Shown: positions 43,692-50,719 of the stretch, piece by piece
How the letters are laid out: each line of letters starts with the position of its first letter
How positions within the stretch are numbered: the first letter of the stretch is position 1
Source of the DNA: Hymenobacter lapidiphilus
GTDB taxonomy: Bacteria; Bacteroidota; Bacteroidia; Cytophagales; Hymenobacteraceae
DNA: 64,000 nucleotides
Reading direction: 5' to 3'
Assembly (NCBI RefSeq): GCF_003417065.2
Contig: NZ_QVLT01000007.1
Span: 1-64,000, forward strand
Notes under the pieces: generated by a model
Told to the model about the DNA's origin: nothing
The model's input: only the letters and a program-made list of their open reading frames with translations
Databases searched by the model: none
Program-made: the position numbers and the translations under genes

Positions 43692-44785
43692 TCAGGCCTT
43701 TGATCCGGCACCGGCCAGCACTTGCGTGGCCGCCCGTTCGCCGGCTTCCACGGCCCCGTCGAGGCGGCCCCACTCGCTGCTGGCGGTTTCGGCCCCGGCC
43801 CAGATGAGGCGGGCCTGCCAGAGCGGGGCGCGCAGCTCCGGCGGGCCCTGCAACGGCACGGATAGCGGCGGGGCTTCGTCGGCGGGGGTGCTGGTATACG
43901 GTTCGCGGGTCCAGTCGAGTTCCTGGTAGGCCAGCGGGTGGGCAGCGGCCGGCCCGAACACCCGCACCAGCTGGGCCACTACGGCGGCCTCGCGGACGGC
44001 AAGCGAAGCGCTACGTAGCGGGTGCGGCCCGGCGAAGAACCCGAACAGCACGCCCGGCCCACCCTCTGGCGGGCTGGCATCGTGCATTTCCGTCAGGGGC
44101 CCCTGCTGGCTCACGGCGAAACCCGACCAGCCCTGGCCGCGCCAGAACGGCGTTTCATAAGTCACCAGGCTTTTCATGGAGTGGCTCATCCAGGTGGGCA
44201 TCTGCTGCTGGGCGGCCTGCACGGCGGCGGGCAGCGCGGGCTCAAACCGCAGGCTGTGAGCGGCCAGGCGCGGCGGCAGCGCCACTACTACAGCATCGGC
44301 CCGATAGGTGCGTGGCTGCCCGTTTTCTTCCGTCGTTACCTCTACCCCATCGGGCAGTTGCCGCAGCCCGGTGGCATTGGTGTTGAGCTGCACGGTGCCG
44401 GCTGGCAGCGCCGCCGCTACCCCCTGGGCCAGCGCCGCCGCGCCGCCCGAAAACCGCAGATATCCCGCCGAGCCCGACGGGTGGGGCAGCCGATGCACTG
44501 CGCGCCCGTTTCGTAGGCGGTGGCTCCGGCGCTGAACTGCTCGAACGGCGCAATGTGCAGCTCCCGCGCCAGAGCCAATAGCTGCGGCTGATGGCTCCAG
44601 CCCCAGGTGGCGCCCAGGTCGGCGAAGTCGGCGTTTTGGTGGGCGGGCACGGCGTGGGTGCGGCCACCCACCCGGTTGCGGGCCTCCAGCACCCGCACGG
44701 TGCGACCGGCCGCTACCAGCCGCCGCGCTGCCACCAGGCCCGAAAGCCCGGCCCCCAGTACGATAACCGAAAAAGAATCTGTCAT
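43692..44785 (-). pseudogene. FAD-dependent amine oxidase, frameshifted
   Basis: The N-terminal frame (from 44785) has the FAD motif VIVLGAGLSGLVAARRLVAA and VRVLEARNRVGGRTHA, typical of flavin monoamine oxidases. It fails after AYETGA near 44504, and the other frame continues VHRLPHPSGSAGYLRFSGGA to the C-terminal FAD region IWAGAETASSEWGRLDGAVE. One missing base at about 44501-44507 explains the break; repaired length is about 364 residues, slightly short for the family. It is convergent with the gene at 43105 (nine bases between). Confidence 0.8.
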
Positions 44786-44979
44786 AGGCTCCCTAACAGG
44801 CGTCGGGCTGCAAAGTAACGGGCACCGCGGTCAATCGGCCGTTTCAGGGTGGTACCGACCCAACACCGGCAGGGTTTGCAGGGCGTCGGCACTTGCAAAT
44901 AGATTCTTTTATCTATATATTAAGACACTCTCCTGCTGCTGGTTATCGGCAGATTTCTCCCACCTTTCACCGCCGCACC

Positions 44980-45824
44980 ATGAAAAACATTCTGGTCCCT
45001 ACCGATTTCTCCCCCGAATCCCGGTATGCCTTTGAGGCGGCGCTGCAACTGGCGCAACGCAGTGGGGGGCACCTGCTGCTGCTGCACTGCTTTGTGCCTC
45101 CCGCCGACTCGAATATTTCCACCACCGGCGGCCTGGTAGGCAGCCATGGCCTCAACGACGTGTACGTTCTCAAAAGCCTGCAGGCCATCAAGCGCCGCAT
45201 GCACGAGCTGATGGCGCAGGCCCAGGAGCTGGCTCCCGGCGTGCCGGTACACGAGCTGGTGCTCACCGACGAGCCCGAGACAGCCATTCCGGAAACCATC
45301 CGCGAGCGGAACATTGATCTGGTAGTGCTGGGGGCGCACGAAAACACTTCCTGGACCCGTTTTTTCCTTAGCTCACACACCGAGCAGATCATGCGCGAAG
45401 CCCCCTGCCCGGTGCTCACAGTGAAGCATCCGGTAAACAATTTCGATGTGCGCCACTTGGTGTTTGCCTCCGACTTCTCGGCCGAGGCGACCAGGCAGTA
45501 CCCGCGCTGCAGCAGCTGTTAGCCCTTTTCCCGGATGCTATACTGCACCTACTTGATGTGGTACCAAGCGCCGGCCACCATGTAAAGGCGCTGGAGGCCA
45601 TCCACGCGTTTGCCAGGCGCCACCAGTTCAGTCACTACGAGCCCGACGTGTTCGATGCCCCCCGGGTCAGCACCGGCATCCCGCGCTTCGCCGAGCAGGC
45701 CCACGCCGACCTTGTGGTGATGCTAACCCACGGCCGCTCTGCGCTCAGCCACCTGCTGCAGGGCAGCATATCCGAATCGGTTGCCCTGCACGCCGCCCCA
45801 CCTGTGCTTACAGTACACGTGTAG
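44980..45824 (+). pseudogene. tandem universal stress protein, frameshifted
   Basis: MKNILVPTDFSPESRYAFEA opens a first Usp domain with the ATP-binding-like segment VVLGAHENTSWTRFFLSSHT, and the second domain begins DVRHLVFASDFSAEATRQY before the frame fails near 45497. The next frame carries the rest: LQQLLALFPDAILHLLDVVP, then ADLVVMLTHGRSALSHLLQG and the final VALHAAPPVLTVHV. Repaired length is about 281 residues, normal for double-Usp proteins of Bacteroidota. Such proteins respond to starvation and redox stress. Confidence 0.85.
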
Positions 45825-45898
45825 CCGCTGGCAGAACACCTCATTGGCTGATTTGCTGCCTTATGCAGAAGGCAGATAGCTAACTCAAGTTATGGAGG

Positions 45899-46019
45899 GC
45901 GCTGTAGAGGCGGGGCTTGTCCCCGCCCGCCGTCAGAACGATGCGCTGAGCGAATATTTGAGGCCCTGCAAATCTCGTTGCAACGGCGGGCGGGGACAAG
46001 CCCCGCCCCTACAGCGTGC
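45899..46019. repeat. palindromic repeat, family B, copy 2
   Basis: GCGCTGTAGAGGCGGGGCTT...CCCCGCCCGCCGT and ACGGCGGGCGGGGACAAGCCCCGCC...CTACAGCGTGC are long, near-perfect inverted arms. Thirty bases on, CTTGGGTTTGCTA (46034-46046) matches part of the IS982-type terminus at 209-221. Confidence 0.85.
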
Positions 46020-46048
46020 TCATAGACGCATGGCGTCGCTTGGGTTTG

Positions 46049-46399
46049 CTACTTTTTCAGCGGGTCGTGGCCCCAGTTCATGAGGGAGTAGCGCCAGGGC
46101 GAGGTTTCGGTTTCGCCTTTATCGTCGGGGCCACCCTGGGCGAGGTGGCGGCTGATGTAGCTGTGGACTTTGTGCATGTGGGCACGGTCGTCGGCAGTGA
46201 GGTCGGCCTTTTTCTTGTGCAGAATCCGCACGATTTTCTCGCCCGAATGGTGGCCGATGCTGCTGCCGTCGCCGCTGTCCTGGCCCACCGACTTCGACTC
46301 GTCGGTTTTCAGCCACTTTTCCAGCTCGGCCGCCGTCATGTTCACGTCGCTTTTGAATTCGGAATAGATATCGTCGGAGTCGTGGTCGTTGGCGGCCAT
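46049..46399 (-). CDS. DUF3140 domain-containing protein
   Basis: A 116-residue, highly charged protein matching DUF3140: DDIYSEFKSDVNMTAAELEK, then WLKTDESKSVGQDSGDGSSI, GEKIVRILHKKKADLTADDR and HMHKVHSYISRHLAQGGP with the end WRYSLMNWGHDP. The family is found in stress-tolerant soil bacteria; its biochemical role is unknown, and a DNA-associated role is often assumed because of its content of Lys and His. It lies between a family B repeat and asnA, both of which it follows in the same direction. Confidence 0.85.
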   Translation of the reverse strand: MAANDHDSDDIYSEFKSDVNMTAAELEKWLKTDESKSVGQDSGDGSSIGHHSGEKIVRILHKKKADLTADDRAHMHKVHSYISRHLAQGGPDDKGETETSPWRYSLMNWGHDPLKK

Positions 46400-46565
46400 A
46401 AGCAGTTAGGTTCAGATGAAGGAAGGCGGACCACAAACGTGCCACTTTCCTCCAACGAAACACCCGTAATGCCGGTTGCGGCCGGCCCCACGCGAAAGGG
46501 TAGAGAAGCGTTGGCCGTCAGCCTTGCTTCTCCACCCTTTCGCATAGGCAACTTCCGCGCGCCTC

Positions 46566-47588
46566 TTACAGCAGCGTCACGCCCATGTCGGCCAGCTCGC
46601 GGCGCACTTCCTCGGGCCAGATGCTCACCTGCACCTCGCCAATGTGGCCTTTACGCAGCATGAACATGCACACCCGGCTCTGGCCAATACCGCCCCCAAT
46701 GCTCTCAGGTAGCTCATCGCGCAGCAGCCGGCCATGGAAATCCAGCTCCTGGCGCTGCTCGCAGCCGCGCAGCGCCAGCTGCCGCCGCAACGCCAGCTTG
46801 TCTACCCGAATGCCCATCGACGACAGTTCGAGGGCCGTTTGCAGCACCGGGTGCCACACCAGCAGGTCGCCGTTGAGACCCTGGTAGCCGGGGGCGGTTT
46901 CGGTACTCCAGTCGTCGTAGTCGGGGGCGCGGCCGTCGTGGGCCTCCCCGTGGCTGAGTGCCCCCCCAATGCCCATCAGAAACACGGCGCCGTACTGCCG
47001 GGCGGCCTCGTGCTCGCGCTCTTTGGGCGTGAGCTCGGGATACTGACGCAGCAGATCTTCGGCGTGCAGGAAGGTGATGCGGCCGGGCAGCACCGGCATA
47101 ATATCGGGGTACCGGGCGGCCACTTCGGTCTCGGTGGCCCGCAGCGCCTCATAAATATGCTCCACGGTGGCACGCAGGAACTCCGGCGTCCGTTGTTCGG
47201 CCGCTATGTGCTGCTCCCAGTCCCACTGGTCGACGTAGATGGAATGGATGGGCGAGTAGTCCTCGTCGGGGCGCAGGGCCCGCATATCAGTGAGCAGGCC
47301 GCGGCCGGCCGCTATGCCCAGCTCGCGCAGCCGCAGCCGCTTCCACTTGGCCAGCGAATGTACTACTACAGCCCGGCGCTCGGCCAAGGCCTTTATCAGG
47401 AAGGCCACCGGCCGCTCCACGCCGTTCAGGTCGTCGTTGATGCCGGTGCCGTCGAGTACGGCGATGGGGGCCGAAACACAGCTCAGGCGCAGGCGGCGGG
47501 CCAGTTCGCGGGCAAATACGCTTTTCACCAGGCTAATCGCCTCTTCGGTTTCGAGCAGGTCGGTAGTGGTCATTTCGGCGGTAGTCAT
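46566..47588 (-). CDS. asnA: aspartate--ammonia ligase (asparagine synthetase A)
   Basis: A 340-residue class II synthetase-like enzyme that makes asparagine from aspartate, ammonia and ATP. Family stretches are visible throughout: YSPIHSIYVDQWDWEQHIAA, FLMGIGGALSHGEAHDGRAP, DYDDWSTETAPGYQGLNGDL and ESIGGGIGQSRVCMFMLRKG. The length is normal (E. coli AsnA about 330). Upstream on the same strand lie an Asn-rich leader frame and a terminator, so expression is probably attenuated when charged tRNA-Asn is plentiful. Asn synthesis is the pathway step controlled. Confidence 0.95.
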   Translation of the reverse strand: MTTAEMTTTDLLETEEAISLVKSVFARELARRLRLSCVSAPIAVLDGTGINDDLNGVERPVAFLIKALAERRAVVVHSLAKWKRLRLRELGIAAGRGLLTDMRALRPDEDYSPIHSIYVDQWDWEQHIAAEQRTPEFLRATVEHIYEALRATETEVAARYPDIMPVLPGRITFLHAEDLLRQYPELTPKEREHEAARQYGAVFLMGIGGALSHGEAHDGRAPDYDDWSTETAPGYQGLNGDLLVWHPVLQTALELSSMGIRVDKLALRRQLALRGCEQRQELDFHGRLLRDELPESIGGGIGQSRVCMFMLRKGHIGEVQVSIWPEEVRRELADMGVTLL

Positions 47589-47751
47589 GGCGCTGTTTTT
47601 TTAAAGGGTTTGAGAGAGTTTTTATTTTCAAAAGGGCACACAGATTCCCCTGCTCCAAGCGGAGCATTTTTTTGCTTTTTATTCTATTAAATAAACTTCA
47701 GCCCCGGTTCAGCAACTACCCAATACAGGGCCTTTTCTGCTGCAGAGGCAC

Positions 47752-47780
47752 AAAAAAAAGCCTTCCGGAGAGGAAGGCTT
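47752..47780 (-). terminator. leader terminator of the asnA attenuator
   Basis: Minus-strand RNA: AAGCCTTCC, loop TCTCC, GGAAGGCTT, then a run of T. The nine-pair stem ends in eight T (47752-47759 on the complementary side). It lies 24 bases after the leader stop codon and about 165 bases before the asnA start. The 3' arm sequence GGAAGGCT is repeated in the leader frame (47826-47833), giving an alternative antiterminator pairing. Confidence 0.85.
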
Positions 47781-47804
47781 GAGAAAAAAATCAATTTCTG
47801 ATTT

Positions 47805-47894
47805 TTATTTTTCCCAGGGAACAATAGCCTTCCAGTCCCGAATAAGATTATTATTCGAGTTATTATTCTGGCGGATATTGCGGAAGTGGCGCAT
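47805..47894 (-). CDS. Asn-rich leader peptide of asnA
   Basis: A 29-codon frame, ATG at 47892-47894, TAA at 47805-47807. The product starts MRHFRNIRQNNNSNNNLIRD and ends WKAIVPWEK. Seven of 29 codons are Asn (residues 6, 10-12, 14-16), six of them in a cluster of seven codons. Stalling at those codons when Asn-tRNA is scarce would leave GGAAGGCT (codons 21-23) free to pair with the terminator's 5' arm and let transcription run into asnA. A promoter match lies just upstream. The peptide itself need not have a function. Confidence 0.75.
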   Translation of the reverse strand: MRHFRNIRQNNNSNNNLIRDWKAIVPWEK

Positions 47895-47922
47895 TTGAAT
47901 ACTCCGTTTATTTAGGAGTTCA

Positions 47923-47953
47923 CAAGTATAGTTAGTTACTATAATATTCGCAA
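47923..47953 (-). promoter_or_regulatory. Bacteroidota-type promoter for the asnA leader
   Basis: On the minus strand TTG (47951-47953), a 20-base spacer, and TATACTTG (47923-47930), one mismatch from TAnnTTTG. Transcription would begin near 47916, about 22 bases before the leader start codon. Confidence 0.65.
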
Positions 47954-47995
47954 GTTTTTATACGTTTATTTTTATTTATCCTACTCTACTGGCTG

Positions 47996-48730
47996 CTACG
48001 CGGGTTCATCATCCAGCCCGCCGCTCAGCGCGTGGCGCACACCGCGCACGGCCGGCAGCACTGACAGCGGCACGGGCGCTTCGGGGTGCAGCAGGTACAA
48101 CAGGCGCAGGTACTTGGCCCGGCCCTCCGAACGCATCAGCGGGGGCACGGCATACACGAACACCTTGAAGGGCTCCGTTTTCTGGACTCCTACCAGCAAA
48201 AACCGTTCGGCCTGCAGTGCATCGGCATAAAAAGCGGCCTGCCGGTCGTAATCGTAGTAGGTACACTGCTCCACGAAGTGGTTGTAGTCGCGGGCCATCG
48301 TGGTTTTGAAATCAACGACGGTGTAGGGGTGGCCAGGGTGGTCGATGACCAAATCGGCGCGCAGCTTGCAGAGCGTGCCCGTGACAGGCTCGGTGAAGAT
48401 GCAGCTGGGCTCGGGCGTGCCTACTTCAAGCAGCACCTTCACCTCGGGGTCAAGCTGCACGCCTTCCACCATCCACCAGATGAGCGTGTCGTTGATGCCG
48501 GGCTGGCCCGACTCGTAAAGGTCGGGTTCGAGCAAGGCCGTGTGGAAGGCCGTGCCCAGGCCCAGCGCCCCGCCTACGCTGCTATGGGGCCGCGGCGGAC
48601 GGCCATTAAGGGCGTCGCGCAGGCGCGAGAGGTCGGAGTTGGCAATGGCCGGCAGGGCACGGTAGTCATCGTAGGGGACGCGCAGTAAATCGGGGCGGGC
48701 GGGCAGCGGAGTAGCAGTTGGGTCAGTCAC
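47996..48730 (-). CDS. RecE-like PD-(D/E)XK exonuclease-fold protein
   Basis: A 244-residue protein resembling the PD-(D/E)XK nuclease-like domain of exodeoxyribonuclease VIII: YRALPAIANSDLSRLRDALN, LGLGTAFHTALLEPDL, then the catalytic-type strand pair LCKLRADLVIDHPGHPYTVV and DFKTTMARDYNHFVEQCTYY. It would degrade DNA ends or have a phage recombination origin. The GTG at 48730 is preferred; upstream in-frame codons to the ATG at 48847 run through the family A repeat and read METLRLRSAQNDRPC, a typical translation of that repeat. No RecT-like partner is in the window. Confidence 0.7.
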   Translation of the reverse strand: MTDPTATPLPARPDLLRVPYDDYRALPAIANSDLSRLRDALNGRPPRPHSSVGGALGLGTAFHTALLEPDLYESGQPGINDTLIWWMVEGVQLDPEVKVLLEVGTPEPSCIFTEPVTGTLCKLRADLVIDHPGHPYTVVDFKTTMARDYNHFVEQCTYYDYDRQAAFYADALQAERFLLVGVQKTEPFKVFVYAVPPLMRSEGRAKYLRLLYLLHPEAPVPLSVLPAVRGVRHALSGGLDDEPA

Positions 48731-48808
48731 AGAAGAAGAACAGCAGAATCGGAAGGATAGTTGGCTTTGGATAGGGAGATGAGGTGATGAAGTGATGATG
48801 TGACAGGG

Positions 48809-48951
48809 ACGGTCATTCTGAGCAGAGCGCAGTCGAAGAGTCTCCACCGCTTCGCTGCCTGCCCGCCCCGATTTCTTTGGAATGAAGAATCAACGAAGCA
48901 GTAGAGATTCTTCGCCTTCGCCTCCGGCTCCGCTCAGAATGACAGTCCTCA
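48809..48951. repeat. palindromic repeat, family A variant, copy 6
   Basis: GGTCATTCTGAGCAGAGCGC...GAAGAGTCTCC on one side and GAGATTCTTCGCC...CCGCTCAGAATGAC on the other. It is the GTCATTCTGAGC subtype, with longer arms and inserted bases. Confidence 0.75.
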
Positions 48952-48964
48952 TCACCCGATTACC

Positions 48965-49942
48965 TCACCCCTCCTCCCCTTTCGCAAATTTCGGCATTTC
49001 GTACTCGCCCACACGGCCAAAGCGCCGTTCGTGCTTCAGGCCTTCATCTTCGCCGTAGGGGTGGCCGCCAAAGCCATGTCGCATCATGGCAATAGCCTTG
49101 GCCCAGGTGGGGTTTTGGTCGCGGGAAGCGAAAAGCTGCATAATTGACTGTGAAATGACCGGAATGGGCACTTCCATGCGCAGGGCATCGGCCACCAGCC
49201 AGTTCACTTCGCCGGTGTCCTCGATGTAGCTGGGCACATCGAAGCTGCCGCCTTCCTGGTCGTACATCTGCTTCATGAGCTGCACCAGCCACGAGCGCAC
49301 CACCGAGCCGTTGTTCCACAGGCCCAGAATGGCGCTGATGTCGAGTTCCTCGCGGAAGTGCGTGAGCATGCCCATCCCCTCGCCAATAGCCTGCAGCATA
49401 CCAAACTCGATGCCGTTGTGCACCAGCTTCACGTAGTGGCCCGTGCCGGCCGGGCCGGTGTGCAGGAAGCCCTCGGGCACAGCGGTATCCACGAAAAACT
49501 CCCGAAGCTGGCTCACGGCCGCCTCCTCGCCGCCCACCATGTAGCAGGCGCCGTTGCGGGCACCGGTGGGGCCGCCGCTGGTGCCACAATCGATAAAATA
49601 AATGCCCTTGCGCTGGAGCCGGTCGGCGCGGCGAATAGAGTCGCCCCAGTAGGAGTTGCCCCCGTCCACGATGATGTCGCCTTCCTCAAAATATGGCTCC
49701 AGCTGGTCAATCAGGCCATCGACGGCCGCACCGGCCGGGATGTAAAGGAACACTTTGCGCGGGCGCTCCAACTGCTGCGCCAGTTCGGCCACGGTACTCA
49801 CTACGCGCAGGTTATCGGTTTCAAGGTCGGGCCGGGGCCGGATATCCATGCCCACTACGGGGTAGCCTTTCTCAACGACCTGCCGGGCCAGGCCCGCTCC
49901 CATCTTACCCAGACCAATAATTCCTATTTGCGTCTTTTTCAT
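48965..49942 (-). CDS. gnd: 6-phosphogluconate dehydrogenase (short, YqeC/Gnd type)
   Basis: A 325-residue decarboxylating 6-phosphogluconate dehydrogenase of the short group. It has the Rossmann start KTQIGIIGLGKMGAGLARQV, the substrate segment DGGNSYWGDSIRRADRLQRK, GTSGGPTGARNGACYMVGGE, and HYVKLVHNGIEFGMLQAIGE with the catalytic Lys and Asn. The enzyme makes ribulose 5-phosphate, CO2 and a reduced dinucleotide. Short forms often use NAD. The ATG at 49942 is chosen because the upstream 22 residues are unlike the family. Sugar enzymes follow upstream on the same strand. Confidence 0.88.
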   Translation of the reverse strand: MKKTQIGIIGLGKMGAGLARQVVEKGYPVVGMDIRPRPDLETDNLRVVSTVAELAQQLERPRKVFLYIPAGAAVDGLIDQLEPYFEEGDIIVDGGNSYWGDSIRRADRLQRKGIYFIDCGTSGGPTGARNGACYMVGGEEAAVSQLREFFVDTAVPEGFLHTGPAGTGHYVKLVHNGIEFGMLQAIGEGMGMLTHFREELDISAILGLWNNGSVVRSWLVQLMKQMYDQEGGSFDVPSYIEDTGEVNWLVADALRMEVPIPVISQSIMQLFASRDQNPTWAKAIAMMRHGFGGHPYGEDEGLKHERRFGRVGEYEMPKFAKGEEG

Positions 49943-50044
49943 GCGGTGAGATTGACTGAATGAGCGAACAGGACGGATACGTAACGAGGGTAGTAAGTTG
50001 AGCATCATGTTTCGCTCCGAATGACGCCCTCACTCTTTCTGTTT

Positions 50045-50659
50045 CTACAGCTTACGGGCCAGTACGCGGGCGGGGGCACCGTCAGTGCCTTTTATTTTCA
50101 GCGGAAGGCACAGCAGCTCGTACTCGCCGGGCTGCGCGTGCTGTAGGGCCAGGCCCTCGATTACGCTGATGCCCGAGCCAAGCAGAATATGGTGGGTGTC
50201 GGCGTTACCGACCGAGAGGTAATCGACGCCCACGCACACCACCCCTTTGTCGCGCAGCCAGACGGCAGCTTCGGCGCCAAGGCGCACAAAGTCGGGGTTG
50301 AAAGGCTCTGTTGACCAGTTGCGGGCGGAGTTGCGGGTTTTGAACAGCACCCGGCTACGCTTTTCCAGCTTCAGGTGCTCCACGTCGGCCAGTGCAATAA
50401 ACTTTTCCGAATCCACGGCCACCAGCAGCGCCGGCCCCATCAGCTGGCTCAAGTCGAGGCTGGCCGCGTCGGAGCCGTCGGCCAGAAAGTGCAGCGGCGC
50501 ATCTACGTGCGTGCCCGTATGCACACTCATGCTCACCTCCGACACGTTGGCAGCCGCGCCATCGGCCATGCTCAGGGTGCGCCGGATGCGCACCGGCGCG
50601 TTGTCGGGCCAGTAGGCCATGCCGTCGGTGATGGGGGTCGTAAAGTCGAGCCATTCCAT
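50045..50659 (-). CDS. cyclase/kynurenine formamidase family hydrolase
   Basis: A 204-residue metal-dependent hydrolase. The family signature is VSMSVHTGTHVDAPLHFLAD (HxGTHxDxPxHF), and the later segments VCVGVDYLSVGNADTHHILL and GISVIEGLALQHAQPGEYEL carry more conserved acids and histidine. Members open N-formyl rings or act on sugar lactones. Located between 6-phosphogluconate dehydrogenase and a glucosidase on the same strand, a lactone or related sugar-acid substrate is conceivable, but that is inference from position. Confidence 0.82.
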   Translation of the reverse strand: MEWLDFTTPITDGMAYWPDNAPVRIRRTLSMADGAAANVSEVSMSVHTGTHVDAPLHFLADGSDAASLDLSQLMGPALLVAVDSEKFIALADVEHLKLEKRSRVLFKTRNSARNWSTEPFNPDFVRLGAEAAVWLRDKGVVCVGVDYLSVGNADTHHILLGSGISVIEGLALQHAQPGEYELLCLPLKIKGTDGAPARVLARKL

Positions 50660-50719
50660 AGTTCAGGGATTTAGGATCGGGGATAAACCGTGTTGAAGGA
50701 GCCGCGCTGACGGCCCGTT

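Noticed and set aside
45895..46020. Possible CRISPR-like repeat pair around 45900-46019.
   Set aside because: There are only two inverted arms of one palindrome, not direct repeats with spacers.
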